From positions 14,829,918 through 14,893,917 of the forward strand of contig CM119269.1 of assembly GCA_051294375.1 (NCBI GenBank): 64,000 nucleotides of DNA, written 5' to 3'. The stretch comes from Paraspadella gotoi (taxonomy: Eukaryota; Chaetognatha). The notes beneath the pieces are model-generated. The model saw only the letters and a list, made by a program, of their open reading frames with translations. It did not search any database and was not told the DNA's origin. A program made the position numbers and the translations under genes. How positions within the stretch are numbered: the first letter of the stretch is position 1; every line of letters begins with the position of its first letter. Positions 1 to 10,856 of the stretch are shown in pieces.

Positions 1-163
1 TTTGTTGCCGACAATGAAAAAAGCAGGAGTTGGATTTCCCCTTTTCAGTTTTTATCTTATAGCTAAGCGGTGCGGCTTATTAACAAAACACAACGAAAAG
101 AAAGATAAAACACAATGTCTATCTTATACCTGTAAATGCCTGATTGTTTGCATTTTACACAAG

Positions 164-3100
164 GCCTTCTGCAGCGTGGGTTTGTTGGCAGTCCCCTACG
201 CTGTCAGCAAGATCGGATTCATCCCTGGCCTCATAGGTGGGAAAATCATTGTTTTTATGCTGCAATAAAAATGTAAATGGCGCATCTCGAACTTAACATT
301 CATCGAGTTATTTTTTCAGGAATCCCGATCGTCGGCATGTTGATGCTGCATTGCATGAGAATTTTGACGTTAAACGCCAGAGAGTTTTGCAAACTGACGC
401 GACGCGAAAATGTCGACTATGGGTAAATCAGTGGTTTCAATAATAGAATGTTACTAAGCAAAATTGATCTAACAAAGGAGATATATATGAGTAAATTACC
501 ATGATGATGTATCTAATTTGCTATCATGGTAACCCTCCACAAAAAATAACTTGTTGGTTCATCTCATAGCTTCTGCTGATATGAATCTTATCTGTTTGCA
601 TATTTGGTAACACAGGTTTTTGATTAAAATGTTAGTTGACTCCTCTACTTCCGAGTATCGAACCCGAAACACTTTCTGTGCACCAACAGCTTGCCCACTT
701 ACTCACCGATATAAGTTATAACCCTCCCCTCGATCCCTTCAGCTATGCACTTCAGTTCGCCTTCGAGTTCGGCCCTCCATCCCTCCGCTTCTTCTCTCGC
801 TTCGCCAAGCGTGCCATCAACGTGCTGCTCGGCATCATGCAGGTCGGCGTCTGCTGTGTCTGCATCGTCTTCATCGCCGATAACTTGGAGCAAGTCATCA
901 ACTACTACGCCGGGACGGACTTGCCGATTCAGGTCAGCTGAACCGGTTAGGGTTTTCCAAGCGAATCGCCGTGGTTTTCATAAAATTGTCCGTGAAAAAA
1001 GTCATTTAATATGATGACCTTAAATATAACTTTATATGGACATTTAATCGAGACTAAACTTTTAAAATGACCTTTACCCTAAGAATTATTCTTTTAATAT
1101 TAATTTGAGTTATAAATGTAATTTTTTTTAAAATACTAATTCTAAAATATTTTTGGTTTTTCAAATGATTTAATAAGCGGACCAATTTGAATTTGGTCCG
1201 CTGCTAAGATAAAAAGGCTCGATTGTAAGTCTTCTTGAGCCGATTCTCCGGTCATATTCCAGGTTTGGATGGCGGCTGTCTACCCCGTCCTTCTCGGCTT
1301 ATGTTGCATCCGCGAAATCCAAATATTGGCTTATGCTTCAGGTTAACAGATTTTTAGGCGGCTGGAGCAGGACATTTTGATACCGGAAAAATTATTATTA
1401 AATTTACCTAAAGATGAAATAACAATATTTTTCCGTTTTGTAAAGAAAAAAAATTGTTAAACAACCGAGTATTTTAATGTTATTTTGACATTTCCTTTTC
1501 GCTTTCACAGGTTTGGCCTTGGTGATTCAATTCGCCGGCTTCTTCCTCATATTCGTCTACTGCGGTATGGAGGCGTTGCAATGGAACCAAGTGCCGTTCC
1601 ACTTCGATCCGGCGGGGATCCCGGTCTTCCTATCGGCGATGGCCTATTGCTTCGAGGGAACAAACCTCATCCTTCACTTCCACAACCGGATGTCCGACAG
1701 GTCGCGACGCCGAGCGGAGGACATTTTAAGAAAGACTTTTGCTTTTCCATCATTGAACTTTTTCCCTCATTTTCACGTAGAGACGCCCTTCTGCCCTCTC
1801 ACGGTGTTCTTAACACGGCGATCTTCATCGTCGTTATCCTTCAATTCGCTTTCGGATTTTTCGGCTTCATCACCTTCGGTAATCGATACGTTTAATTGTT
1901 GATGTTATCAATAGCCGATTATATAGTTTTAACTAATTTTTGATCTTTATTATTTATTTTAATAACTTTTAAATTTTAGGGAACGAAGCCTTAGGAAGTA
2001 TCACGCTCAATATGCCCAATGATAACTTGTACCAGGTAAAACCAGAGTTTTTAATCATTCCCCCTTTTCCCCATATGTATAAATGTACATATTACATAAA
2101 CTTAAGCTAAACGTTACTATGTCCTACTACAGTCCCTGAAGTTTCTCTTTGCCATGGCCGTCACTGTCGGCTACGCGCTTCAATTCATGTTGGCTCACGA
2201 ATTGTTGTACGGTCGAATAAAAAAATGGATTCCCGATCCTTCCCGCCATTTGTTGTACGAGTAAGTAGTAATTATTAAAAAGTTTGAATATCGAAATAGA
2301 TAGATTTTGTTCCCTTTAAAAATATTTAGCTACGTGTTCCGGGTTTGTTTGGTGACGACGACGACGGCAGCGGCCATGGGCTTGCCACATCTTGGGCCAT
2401 TTGTTTCGCTAATCGGTTAGTTTATTAAATGTATACTCGTGTATTCATATTTTTACTTATATATTTATATAAATAAACTTTTGTGAAATCATGACGCTTT
2501 AGGTGCTTCTTTCGGTTTTCATCTGTGTCTCACGTTTCCCGCATTCATCGATTTATTGTACATCATTCCTCGACCTAGTCACTTTTCAAACAAGAAATAT
2601 CGGTACAGTAAATGTTTGACGTCATTAGTTAACAGATATTATTATGAAATTGGTACAACCGATTTAAAAATTATTCCTTCATTTAATAAATAAGCTAGTA
2701 TCTTGCCCCTGACTTTGGTAGCCCAAGGCCTCCATCCCTCTTACAAGATAATGACATAGAAGGTCCCTGCAAGCTTTCAATCAAGAATCTCTGACTGTTT
2801 TGTTTATTCACTCCCAAAGTACCTGGCTTCCCTATCAATGAAGTGGTATAATATTTCAAAGAATGTTTCAACCGTATGAAAAGAACACTCTGAAGAGACA
2901 GTGATAATTGTTATATGTTAATGACAGAACGGTTCAATATAAGCAGTCCCTGAGCTTCGGATCAGGCTGTAACACCATGTTACAGGCGGGTTAAGCGCCC
3001 CGTCCATCTTAACTGCTAGGCGACCACCGGGCTAGAACCCCGGACCTTTGGGTTGGGAGGCGAATGACTTGCGATGAACGGTTGGTGGATTTTAGTCCAC

Positions 3101-3352
3101 CATAACTCCCTTAAGTATTAGATCGGGGAATACTGTATTGTACTCCGCCCAGAATCAAAATACAAGGAGCTGAATTTTTTTAAATTGTTACATCCAATTT
3201 AAAAAATTATCCATTCATTTATGTTATTTTTTAATTGTAGATATTACGGGCGAATTGCTTCTGATCTCATCATCATCATCGTATGTATGGTGGCGTCAAT
3301 TTCGGGAGTCGTCACATCAATATTTGACATTGTGGAAGAATTTAAAAAGTGA
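164..3352 (+). CDS. SLC36-type (proton-coupled) amino-acid transporter, 5' partial
   Basis: Eleven exons join in phase: 164-236, 320-422, 656-932, 1263-1341, 1511-1700, 1781-1878, 1980-2035, 2133-2260, 2330-2415, 2503-2602, 3241-3352 (stop TGA), giving 433 residues. The 5' exon or exons, including the cytoplasmic N-terminus, lie left of the window. The family imports small neutral amino acids with protons across plasma or lysosomal membranes. Seen in the sequence: GLLAVPYAVSKIGF in the first span, MLMLHCMRIL in the second, then DYG, VCCVCIVFIADNLEQV, the AYCFEGTNL motif in the middle of the protein, and DYVFRVCLV plus IIPRPSH near the end. The order fits the 11-span AAAP/SLC36 fold. The exon 5 donor was chosen at 1700 because it joins in phase to exon 6 as SDRDALLPSHGVLN. 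The last intron carries two interspersed repeats. Family assignment is firm; substrate is inferred from the family only. Confidence 0.9.
2643..2745 (+). repeat. Interspersed repeat family R2 (copy in SLC36 last intron)
   Basis: The stretch begins TATGAAATTGGTACAACCGA and runs through CATTTAATAAATAAGCTA to TTGCCCCTGACTTTGG. Related copies lie at 12018-12104 (reverse), 25115-25210, 35321-35400 and, inside the duplicated block, 47011-47095. A shorter related piece is at 3183-3228. No ORF is present, so it is a short non-autonomous repeat of unknown class. Confidence 0.75.
2890..3120 (-). mobile_element. SINE-like element, tRNA-related head (copy 1)
   Basis: About 230 bp match 16366-16600 in the opposite orientation. 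The minus strand contains a segment laid out like a tRNA: TCATTCGCCTCCCAACCC, then GGTCCGGGGTTCTAGCCC, which resembles an anticodon arm followed by a B-box (consensus GGTTCGANTCC). The shared body continues to a palindromic TAACAnnnTGTTA patch and CGAAGCTCAGGGACTGC. No protein is encoded. A tRNA origin is inferred from box placement; the repeat itself is directly visible. Confidence 0.7.
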
Positions 3353-4215
3353 TGTTTAATATTTTAACTTAATAGTTTTAACAACGGACAAATATTGTTG
3401 TTCATTTTAGTGTATTTCGCCGTGCACGATTAAGACTTGGCTTCATTATAAAACAAAGTTCAAGATTTTACGCGGACGATTTTCATGTTACAAACCTTAG
3501 TCATTCGACAAAGCTAATTGCTAGATATTCTGCTTGATACTGCGTATTGAGTATATCTCACAACCCTAATTCATATTCTATTTGTACAATGTACATTTGA
3601 CTTTAACAGAACATTTTTTTTATGTTCTTCTCTTTGCCCATATAACTTGTCCCTCCATCGGTATACCACACTTCGCTCCGCAATTCTTCCATTCTGCAAT
3701 AGGAAACACGCGACTACGGCAATGGATTTTTTTCTCATTGCAGTCTTCAATAAAACGAGAAGGCAGAAGAAAAAGTACAAACGGCATTTCGCCGGTGGCG
3801 AGACGCCGGACTCTGCCCTCGTCGGGATGGCTGGTGGGGTCTGCCCTATGAGCGGGGTTGGGGATGGGTAAAAGGGGGAGTGGGGAATAGTCTGTTCTCT
3901 CTGGCGTGACCATCGCCACTTTAAGTCAAATAGCGGCGTCTCCGTAGGTTCGCGTGTTTCATACTCGGGGAAAACACGAAATCGGATTTTTGGCAATTTG
4001 AGGATATTTTCGACTTTCGAATGGACAACATTTCCAGAAGATTTTAAATTTGTCCCCATTTTGTTACGAAAACCAAACAAAAAACAGTACCATTAAGTCA
4101 ATATAACGTTCGCCCGAACGTCGAGCACGATATTAGACATCAAAAAATAAATCCGCGCCGAACTTAAATAAGAAAAAGGGCAACGATATACGTCCCGTCC
4201 TCTATCGTCAAAGAG
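3353..4215. other. Intergenic, 863 bp
   Basis: This lies between the transporter stop and the start of the unknown two-exon gene. It should hold the transporter 3' UTR and the promoter of the next gene. No convincing exon was found. The long minus-strand open frame at 3571-4080 has no recognisable features. Confidence 0.5.
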
Positions 4216-5474
4216 ATGTCGCGCCTCTCCAGACTCGAAGACCTCGCGGACGATTCGGCACTGGACGGAACGCCGGACAATTTTTCGCCGGGCGTGGCTG
4301 CTCCGGACGCAAGGGGAAGAAAAAAGAGCGCCGGGGCCAAAGGCGCCTCTGGAGGCGTGACATGCGGTACCGGCGTCAGAAGTCCTGAACAAGAACACGA
4401 CGTCAGCAGCGATGACGACGAAGAAACAACGAGACTAACGAGGAACAGGTGAGCCGTCGACCAAGGCTGAAGGCGACAAACACTTTGCCAAACCATATCA
4501 AAGAGAAACGATGCTCTGGAGATTAGGGACAAGCAAAAGATGTATCAAATCACGCCGTCAAGGATGCTGATAAGCAAAAATGGACAAAGCTTTGTTAGAA
4601 TGTTGCCTTAATATTAGATATCATAGAAATCGTTAAAGGTCATAATTACAATGTGTGTCAGATTGACCTTCCATTGTCATTGTTTTCAAATGAGCACTTT
4701 TTCTGCAGTCGAGAACGAGCCACTACAGGAGATTCCTTCCTACGTCGCTTCGTCGACGACCTGCGTCGGCGTCCAGCTTCGGCGCTGCGCCGTTGCGTTA
4801 ACGTTGCCTGCTGTTGTGGTCACGGAGCGCAATACCAGCGGACGGTCGACGACGGTTACGCCCTCCATGCGCCCGACAAGACGCCTTCGTTGTCCCATCT
4901 GCGAATCGAACAAGTCCTTCCCGGCGTCACAGATGTCATCCCCGACGGCGACGGTGTCCAAGGCGCCTCTTCGATTCGCGTGCACCTGGCCGAGGCAAAG
5001 AACGCCGAAACGCCGGCGCCAATCACGAGGATAAACGCTGCACCAACGACGCCTACAAAAAACGCCGCCTTGAGAGTCGAGAAACCGAAACCGCAGACGC
5101 TGCAGCTGCAGCGGCAGGATGATTCGCAGAATTCGGAATATGCAGCAAAAATCGTTCAAACGACGACAATAGCTTCTCCAAAGCGACCGCCTGAAATTAA
5201 TCGCGGAGAAGAATCATCAGCTCCAGTGGAGACGATGATGATTACGACCGATTCCGACCGTAAGTCTATCAAGTCGGCGCTGGAGCAGCTCGCCGACAGA
5301 TCATCCTCCTCTGAAAGCATTGATCTCGTCGGCGAGGATGTTGGAGAAGCACCGACCACGACGACGACGACGACAAACGTCGGAACGTCGAGCGAATCGA
5401 AGGCGACTTCAATGATGGGCGCTTTGGTCAGCATCAAGACATTGGACGCCACGCCGTGGGAAGCCAATATTTGA
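4216..5474 (+). CDS. Unrecognised 332-residue protein, two exons
   Basis: Exon 1 is 4216-4448 and exon 2 is 4709-5474. The donor (CAG|GTGAGC) and acceptor (TTTTTCTGCAG) are both strong, and the phase-2 join creates Asn77-Ser78 with an open frame to TGA at 5472. No known domain is recognised. Exon 1 is charged and ends in an acidic stretch (SSDDDEETTRL). The start of exon 2 has Arg-rich FLRRFVDDLRRR and a Cys cluster (CVNVACCCGHG). The rest is polar and probably disordered, with a run of six Thr near residue 305 encoded by ACG repeats. There is no clear signal peptide or membrane span. It could be a rapidly evolving or lineage-specific protein. The start is the first in-frame ATG of exon 1. 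I am fairly sure it is coding because frame and splice sites agree, but I do not know its function. Confidence 0.65.
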
Positions 5475-5665
5475 TTTTTTTTTTCTGTGATACGGCTCTA
5501 AGTTGCCTATTTTAATAATTATGCGTATTATTAAAATTTCTTGTAATATTCTCGTAAACTAGTAGCTTGTAGCTTTTTTAAACTTACCGTGTTTTAGTTG
5601 CGCCGCAAGTACTCACTTTTCGGTCGGTCTGTCCTATCCCGTGAAAAATATGAAGAAAGGATATT

Positions 5666-5711
5666 GACAATATTAATTATTATGACAATATTAATTATTA
5701 TGACAATATTA
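5666..5711. repeat. 18-bp tandem repeat, about 2.5 units
   Basis: The unit GACAATATTAATTATTAT is repeated directly, ending in a partial third unit. It is a small AT-rich satellite with no coding role visible. Confidence 0.85.
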
Positions 5712-6578
5712 TAGTCACAAAGGCTGAACATGACAAATGAGCATCGGTCGACCGGAGCCCGAAGTTCTCGTGGTGCCAATATAATATTAATAACGACCGA
5801 AGCCTTACATTTTTTACAACGTAGGAAACTCATTTTAATAATCTTATTTAAAAGATTAAAAAATATTCACGTGAAATGTTTATAATTTTTTTTTCTGAAA
5901 TAAAAGAGACAATTTGACAGTTAAGACGATAAAAAGCTAAAACGATTTGAAACAATATTACATTCAAACAATAAATGAGTATTGAGCAAGACTAATTGCA
6001 CTGATGGCACTAAAAATAAAAAATAAAATTCAACAATTAAGGATCATTGCGGACACTGCAAATTGGAAAAGTATTAAGTATACCAATGAAAATTATGAGT
6101 AAATATCATTATAGTTCCTAACAATGTTTAGAAAGGTTATTAAAATCCTCAAAATATTTAGTCTTGCAGCTTCTTTTCCACAGAAACAATTGCACTAAAA
6201 ATTCTCATTCTAGAATTATCCGGTCTTTACTCGTAAACTATTTTCGCAATTACGTCAATCCGTTTTCGTCTGAGCCGCCAATCGCCTGGATACAGACTAT
6301 GGTCTGTCCAATAGCATCTCTCATATTAAAAGCAAAATGCTAGACGTAATATGATCGCTCGTCCGCGAATGGCGTATCGAAATAGAAAATTTCGACCAAT
6401 GGCGTCGCTTAAACGAAAGATTCAGACACGCCGGACTTCTCACTTTCGCTCCCGACGCGCGTCATGTCGCGTCACGTCCAGGCAGAAATAAAACTCGGTT
6501 CTAAGAAAACGTTGTTCGTGCTTTGCAAATACTGCGCGGGAGCGAGAGGCAAACGGCAGAGCCCGCGAGGAATGATGT

Positions 6579-6606
<28 letters not shown>
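6579..6606. repeat. (GA)n microsatellite
   Basis: An uninterrupted alternating AG/GA tract upstream of the SLC6 gene. In animals such tracts can bind GAGA-type factors in promoters; that role is not shown here. Confidence 0.9.
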
Positions 6607-6609
<3 letters not shown>

Positions 6610-6746
6610 CGTGAAGATTCTAGAATTATTCAAGGGCGAAACGAATTGCAGAAACTTACGCAGGTTAACATTTCTCCCGGATTTCAAATCTGACATCTGA
6701 CGTTAGCCTATTTTTATTTTTCCGTGAGACTAAGAGGAACTCGGTT

Positions 6747-6753
6747 TATAAAA
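6747..6753 (+). promoter_or_regulatory. Possible TATA box of the SLC6 gene
   Basis: TATAAAA sits in GC-richer sequence (CTCGGTTTATAAAACCGTTC), about 410 bp before the ATG. The distance would leave an untranslated leader of nearly 400 nt, or an unseen 5' UTR intron. This is the only good TATA match in the upstream stretch. It is a motif match only. Confidence 0.3.
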
Positions 6754-7161
6754 CCGTTCCCTTTACGTCACGCAATCGCACGCTCCCATTTTTTTTTCTA
6801 GAAATCGTGATTCGCTTTTCGTTTCAGATCACGAATATAATCGAATCAGAACTTAAATTTCTGAACTCTCGAATATAAAAATCTGAATAAAATTTATTCT
6901 CCAACCAAAATAAAAACCAAAACAAAACAAAAGGATCAGAATCTCATTAAATATTTTTCTTCTATACTTTAACATTTAAATTCAAAAAAATCAATATTAC
7001 CTCTTTCTCTCTGTATACTTGATTCTTTTTTTTTTCTGTCGTATCATACCTACTTTGCTTGGAATATAACTTATAACTTTTAATTTAAATCCATCGCAAA
7101 ATAAACAACAACAAAAAAAGAAAAAGAAAAAAAATCTCAAAAGAACCAAAACGAAACAAAA

Positions 7162-9940
7162 ATGTCCGAAATCAAATCTTCCGAAACGGAGGCTTTTCTG
7201 TCGCCGAAGCGCGGAGGCGACGACGACTCGGAATCCAAGTCGATGTCCGAAACAAAAACAACGAACGAAACGGGAAAACAGAAAACAAACGAAACGGAGG
7301 GAACGACGCCGAGTCGAAGTTCGAGTCGTCACACCTTCGAACCTCCGAAATCGGGGATTCGAGTGACGCCGCTCCCGACGCCGGTTCCGTCGCCGGGGCC
7401 CTCTCCTCCTACGTCACCAAAACGCGGCGGCGCTGGCGCCCCGTCCATCGGCCCTACTGCCGGGCCCGCCTCTTCGCCACCGGACAGGCAAACTTCCACC
7501 GAGGTCCGGCAAGCGCTCTTTGAAGTTTTGCCGCAAAACACCGACGCAGTCAGATTTAACATCGGAGCGCCAGGTAGTGAAGCGAGGGAGTTCAATTTTT
7601 GTAGTGTAACATATTCAACGTGTAATAATTGTTATGTATGTATTTAAATATCTCTAACTCAAGTGTTAAAAGTTGTTAACTTTCTACCAGAATTCCAAAT
7701 TGCCTTCTTGTTTTCCCACAATTCTCAAATAGATGACGTTGACGGCGACGACGACGACGTCGAAACCTGTCCCAAGTCCCCCGATTTCCGCCACGACACC
7801 ATCATGGCGTCCGCTGGGGGCGCCCCCAAAATACAACTCCAGTATCTCTCGAGCTCCATGTTCGAGCCGCCAAATCCGCAAAAATTTGTCGGTAAATGTT
7901 TCAAAAGATGTTTATCATTAAGCCTTAAGGGCCTGAGAATGTTAAGGACGAAATCACCTAACTAAACTAAAATTTAAAACTTTATTTTAATTCAGCGAAC
8001 CTATGTATAACTGATAATAACCGCGAGGTTTGGGGACGTTCCTCACTATTTTCGTCCAAATTTTCTATTATAAACATTTGGATTAAACTTTTCGCTCGTT
8101 TTTTTTTTCCCGTTCCCCTTCAGTGACGCCGAGTTGCGACAGCCTCGACCCAGAGACGCTTCATCTCCTCAATGTCAAATCGCCACGCCCTCTCGGCGAC
8201 TCCAAGGGATCGTCGCACGAGGCCAGTCAAGCCTCCGCCCTCTCCGACATCTCCATGGGATCGGAGGGTGGGTGCGTCCCCAAGTGCGTCAGGGTCGAGT
8301 GGGACAATAAGGTAAAATGAGGTTGGGTCGAAACAAGTGGCTAGTTAAGATAGCGATAAGAGGGGACCCAAAATTAAGTAGATTTTTTCATACTAATTTT
8401 TATTCTAAAATTAGAAACAATGCCGATAAATACTTGTTTTGCGGTTGAAGGACCCGGATATAAAAAAAAAGGTGAGTCATTTTTTCAAATAACTGGCTGA
8501 GTCATGAGTCAATATGATGCAAAGACGCGAGGTGAGTCACGATCTATTTTTTTGCGCAGTTCTTTGTCCTTAAAATTGGAACGGGAATCGTTACTCACCA
8601 TTTCAATTCCCTCCCCTTCCCTCAGATCCAGTTCATGCTGGCGGTGATCGGCTACGCGGTCGGCCTCGGCAACGTCTGGCGATTTCCTTACCTTTGCCAG
8701 AAAAACGGAGGCGGCGCTTTCCTCATCCCTTACTTTCTCATGTTGTTCGTTGAAGGGATTCCGCTCTTTTATCTAGAACTCGCCTTCGGGCAGCGATGGA
8801 GGAAGGGCGCTATAGGTGAGGACTGATGACTGGGTGAATCTTGGGAAAGGGTAGATGAGAACGTTGAGATTTTTTTAGCTTATTGGGCTTATTGAGGCTT
8901 TTTGGGCTTATAGCGCAATCTTTTTTTGCGAGCTGGAAGTGGAAGAAAACTAGTGAGTTCTCTCCGCCATGATTTCTTTTATTTCATTTTTTATTATTCT
9001 TCAAAGACATCAATTTATTTGAGAAAGATTTGTTTTCGTTCTTAATCACGATCGGGTTTCCAACACGAACTCATTATATTTTCTCTGTCAACCTCTCAAC
9101 TTCTCTGCTCCCCCATAAGGCGCCTGGGGCCTGGTGAGTCGACGCCTGGGCGGCATCGGCGTCGCCAGCTGCGTCGTCTCCATCTACTTGGCCCTTTACT
9201 ACAACACCATTATCGCCTGGTGCTTTAGCTACCTCTTCTCTTCCTTCCAATACCCGATGCCGTGGGACGCCTGCCCGGAGGCTGCGGCTGACGCGGCGGC
9301 GGAGGCGGATGCTGCCACCGCGAACGTCACGCTCCCCTGGCGACCCGAACCTGAGTGCGATCTGAGTTCCCCCACACAGTTCTACTGGCAACGATCCACG
9401 CTGGCCACTACGGGTTCCATTTCTGACTTTGGCCAAGGGTGGAATTTTTGGTTGTGGGGTTGCGTCATCCTCGCCTGGATCGTCGTCTACGCATGCGTCA
9501 TTCGTGGCATTACATCCGCGGGAAAAGTCGTCTACTTCACCGCGACTTTCCCTTATCTCGTTCTCGTCATTTTCTTCTTCAGGTGTGAGTGCGTTGATTT
9601 TGGCGAGAATGCTGGAATGCGGGAACCTTTGAGTTGTTTTCATGTTATTCTTGTTGTCACGTTTTGAAAGTGTTGCCCGTTTTAATAAATGAAGATTTTT
9701 CGTTTTTACAGAGGCGTCACTTTGCCTGGGTTCAGCGATGGAATCATACATATGTTCACTCCGGACTTCAAGAAACTGGTTGAGCCGCAGGTTTATAACA
9801 GAGAGAATGAATGAATGAATGAATCTACGGATTCGGCCCTGGCCCTGGGCCCAGTGGGCACGCTTTCTGTGGCCTTAGTAAAAACTTCGTTAATAAAAAG
9901 CAAACGAAAAACACAGAGATTGGAAAATTATGAGAGAGAG

Positions 9941-10011
<71 letters not shown>

Positions 10012-10185
10012 CCGAAGCGGAGAATTGGAATTGATATGAATTGAATTGAATTGAATTGAATTAAATAGATTTTTATTGTTATTCTTCCGTGCAGAGAATT
10101 TATTACAAGATCGAAGGATAAGAAAAAAGATAATCAAGGAGGAGAGAAGAGAAGAAGAGAGAGAGAGAGAAGAGAGAGAAGAGAG

Positions 10186-10224
<39 letters not shown>

Positions 10225-10823
10225 CGGTCATTCATCCCATGAGTGATTGAGCATTGACGGTTTAATTAATTTTCCTCATGACCGAAGCTTCAGTCAAGAA
10301 AAGATCGAAAATAATTTTCGTGATTTTCTATCGGTCATTAACATTTACAACAACAAGCAAAAAAGTACTAATCGATATTTATCTGTATGGGCATTTATTT
10401 CAGGCTAAAAAGGTTCAACTGCTGAATTGAATTGAATTGAATTTTCACGACATCAACAGTTGCGACCTCTCCTCTCTTTTTTTCCGTCGTCGTTTCTGTC
10501 TAAAAATAGATTGTGTTCGTGTTGAGGAAGCAAATATCCGACGCCTGCGTTATGAACTCTTGAGATATATTTTGAGAGAGAGAGAGAGAGATAGGGAAAA
10601 AAGGGAATGGGAAAGAGTGAGATAGAGATGGAAGGGGAAAGAGTGGAATAGAGACCGAAGGGGAAAAAAAGGACGGTTGAGACTTCAGGAGATAAGAGAG
10701 AGATAGAGAGAGAAGAGGAAGATTAAAATAGAGACAGTGCTAAACGAAGTGGAAACCTGAGGCGAACATGAATGTGCGTGGAAGAGGAAGAAAGAGAGAG
10801 GAAGAAAGAGAGAGGAAGGGAGA

Positions 10824-10856
<33 letters not shown>

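Larger units (their letters stand above)
5475..7161. other. Intergenic plus 5' UTR of the SLC6 gene
   Basis: About 1.7 kb without a supported exon. It holds an 18-bp-period tandem repeat (5666-5711), a short GA tract (6579-6606) and a TATA-like box (6747). An A-rich, probably untranslated leader precedes the ATG at 7162. Confidence 0.5.

Noticed and set aside
3571-4080. Long minus-strand open frame (169 codons) between the SLC36 and the unknown gene
   Set aside because: It has no family motif, spans AT-rich DNA and the expected promoter of the neighbouring gene, and has no splice partner; the composition is mixed and uneven.
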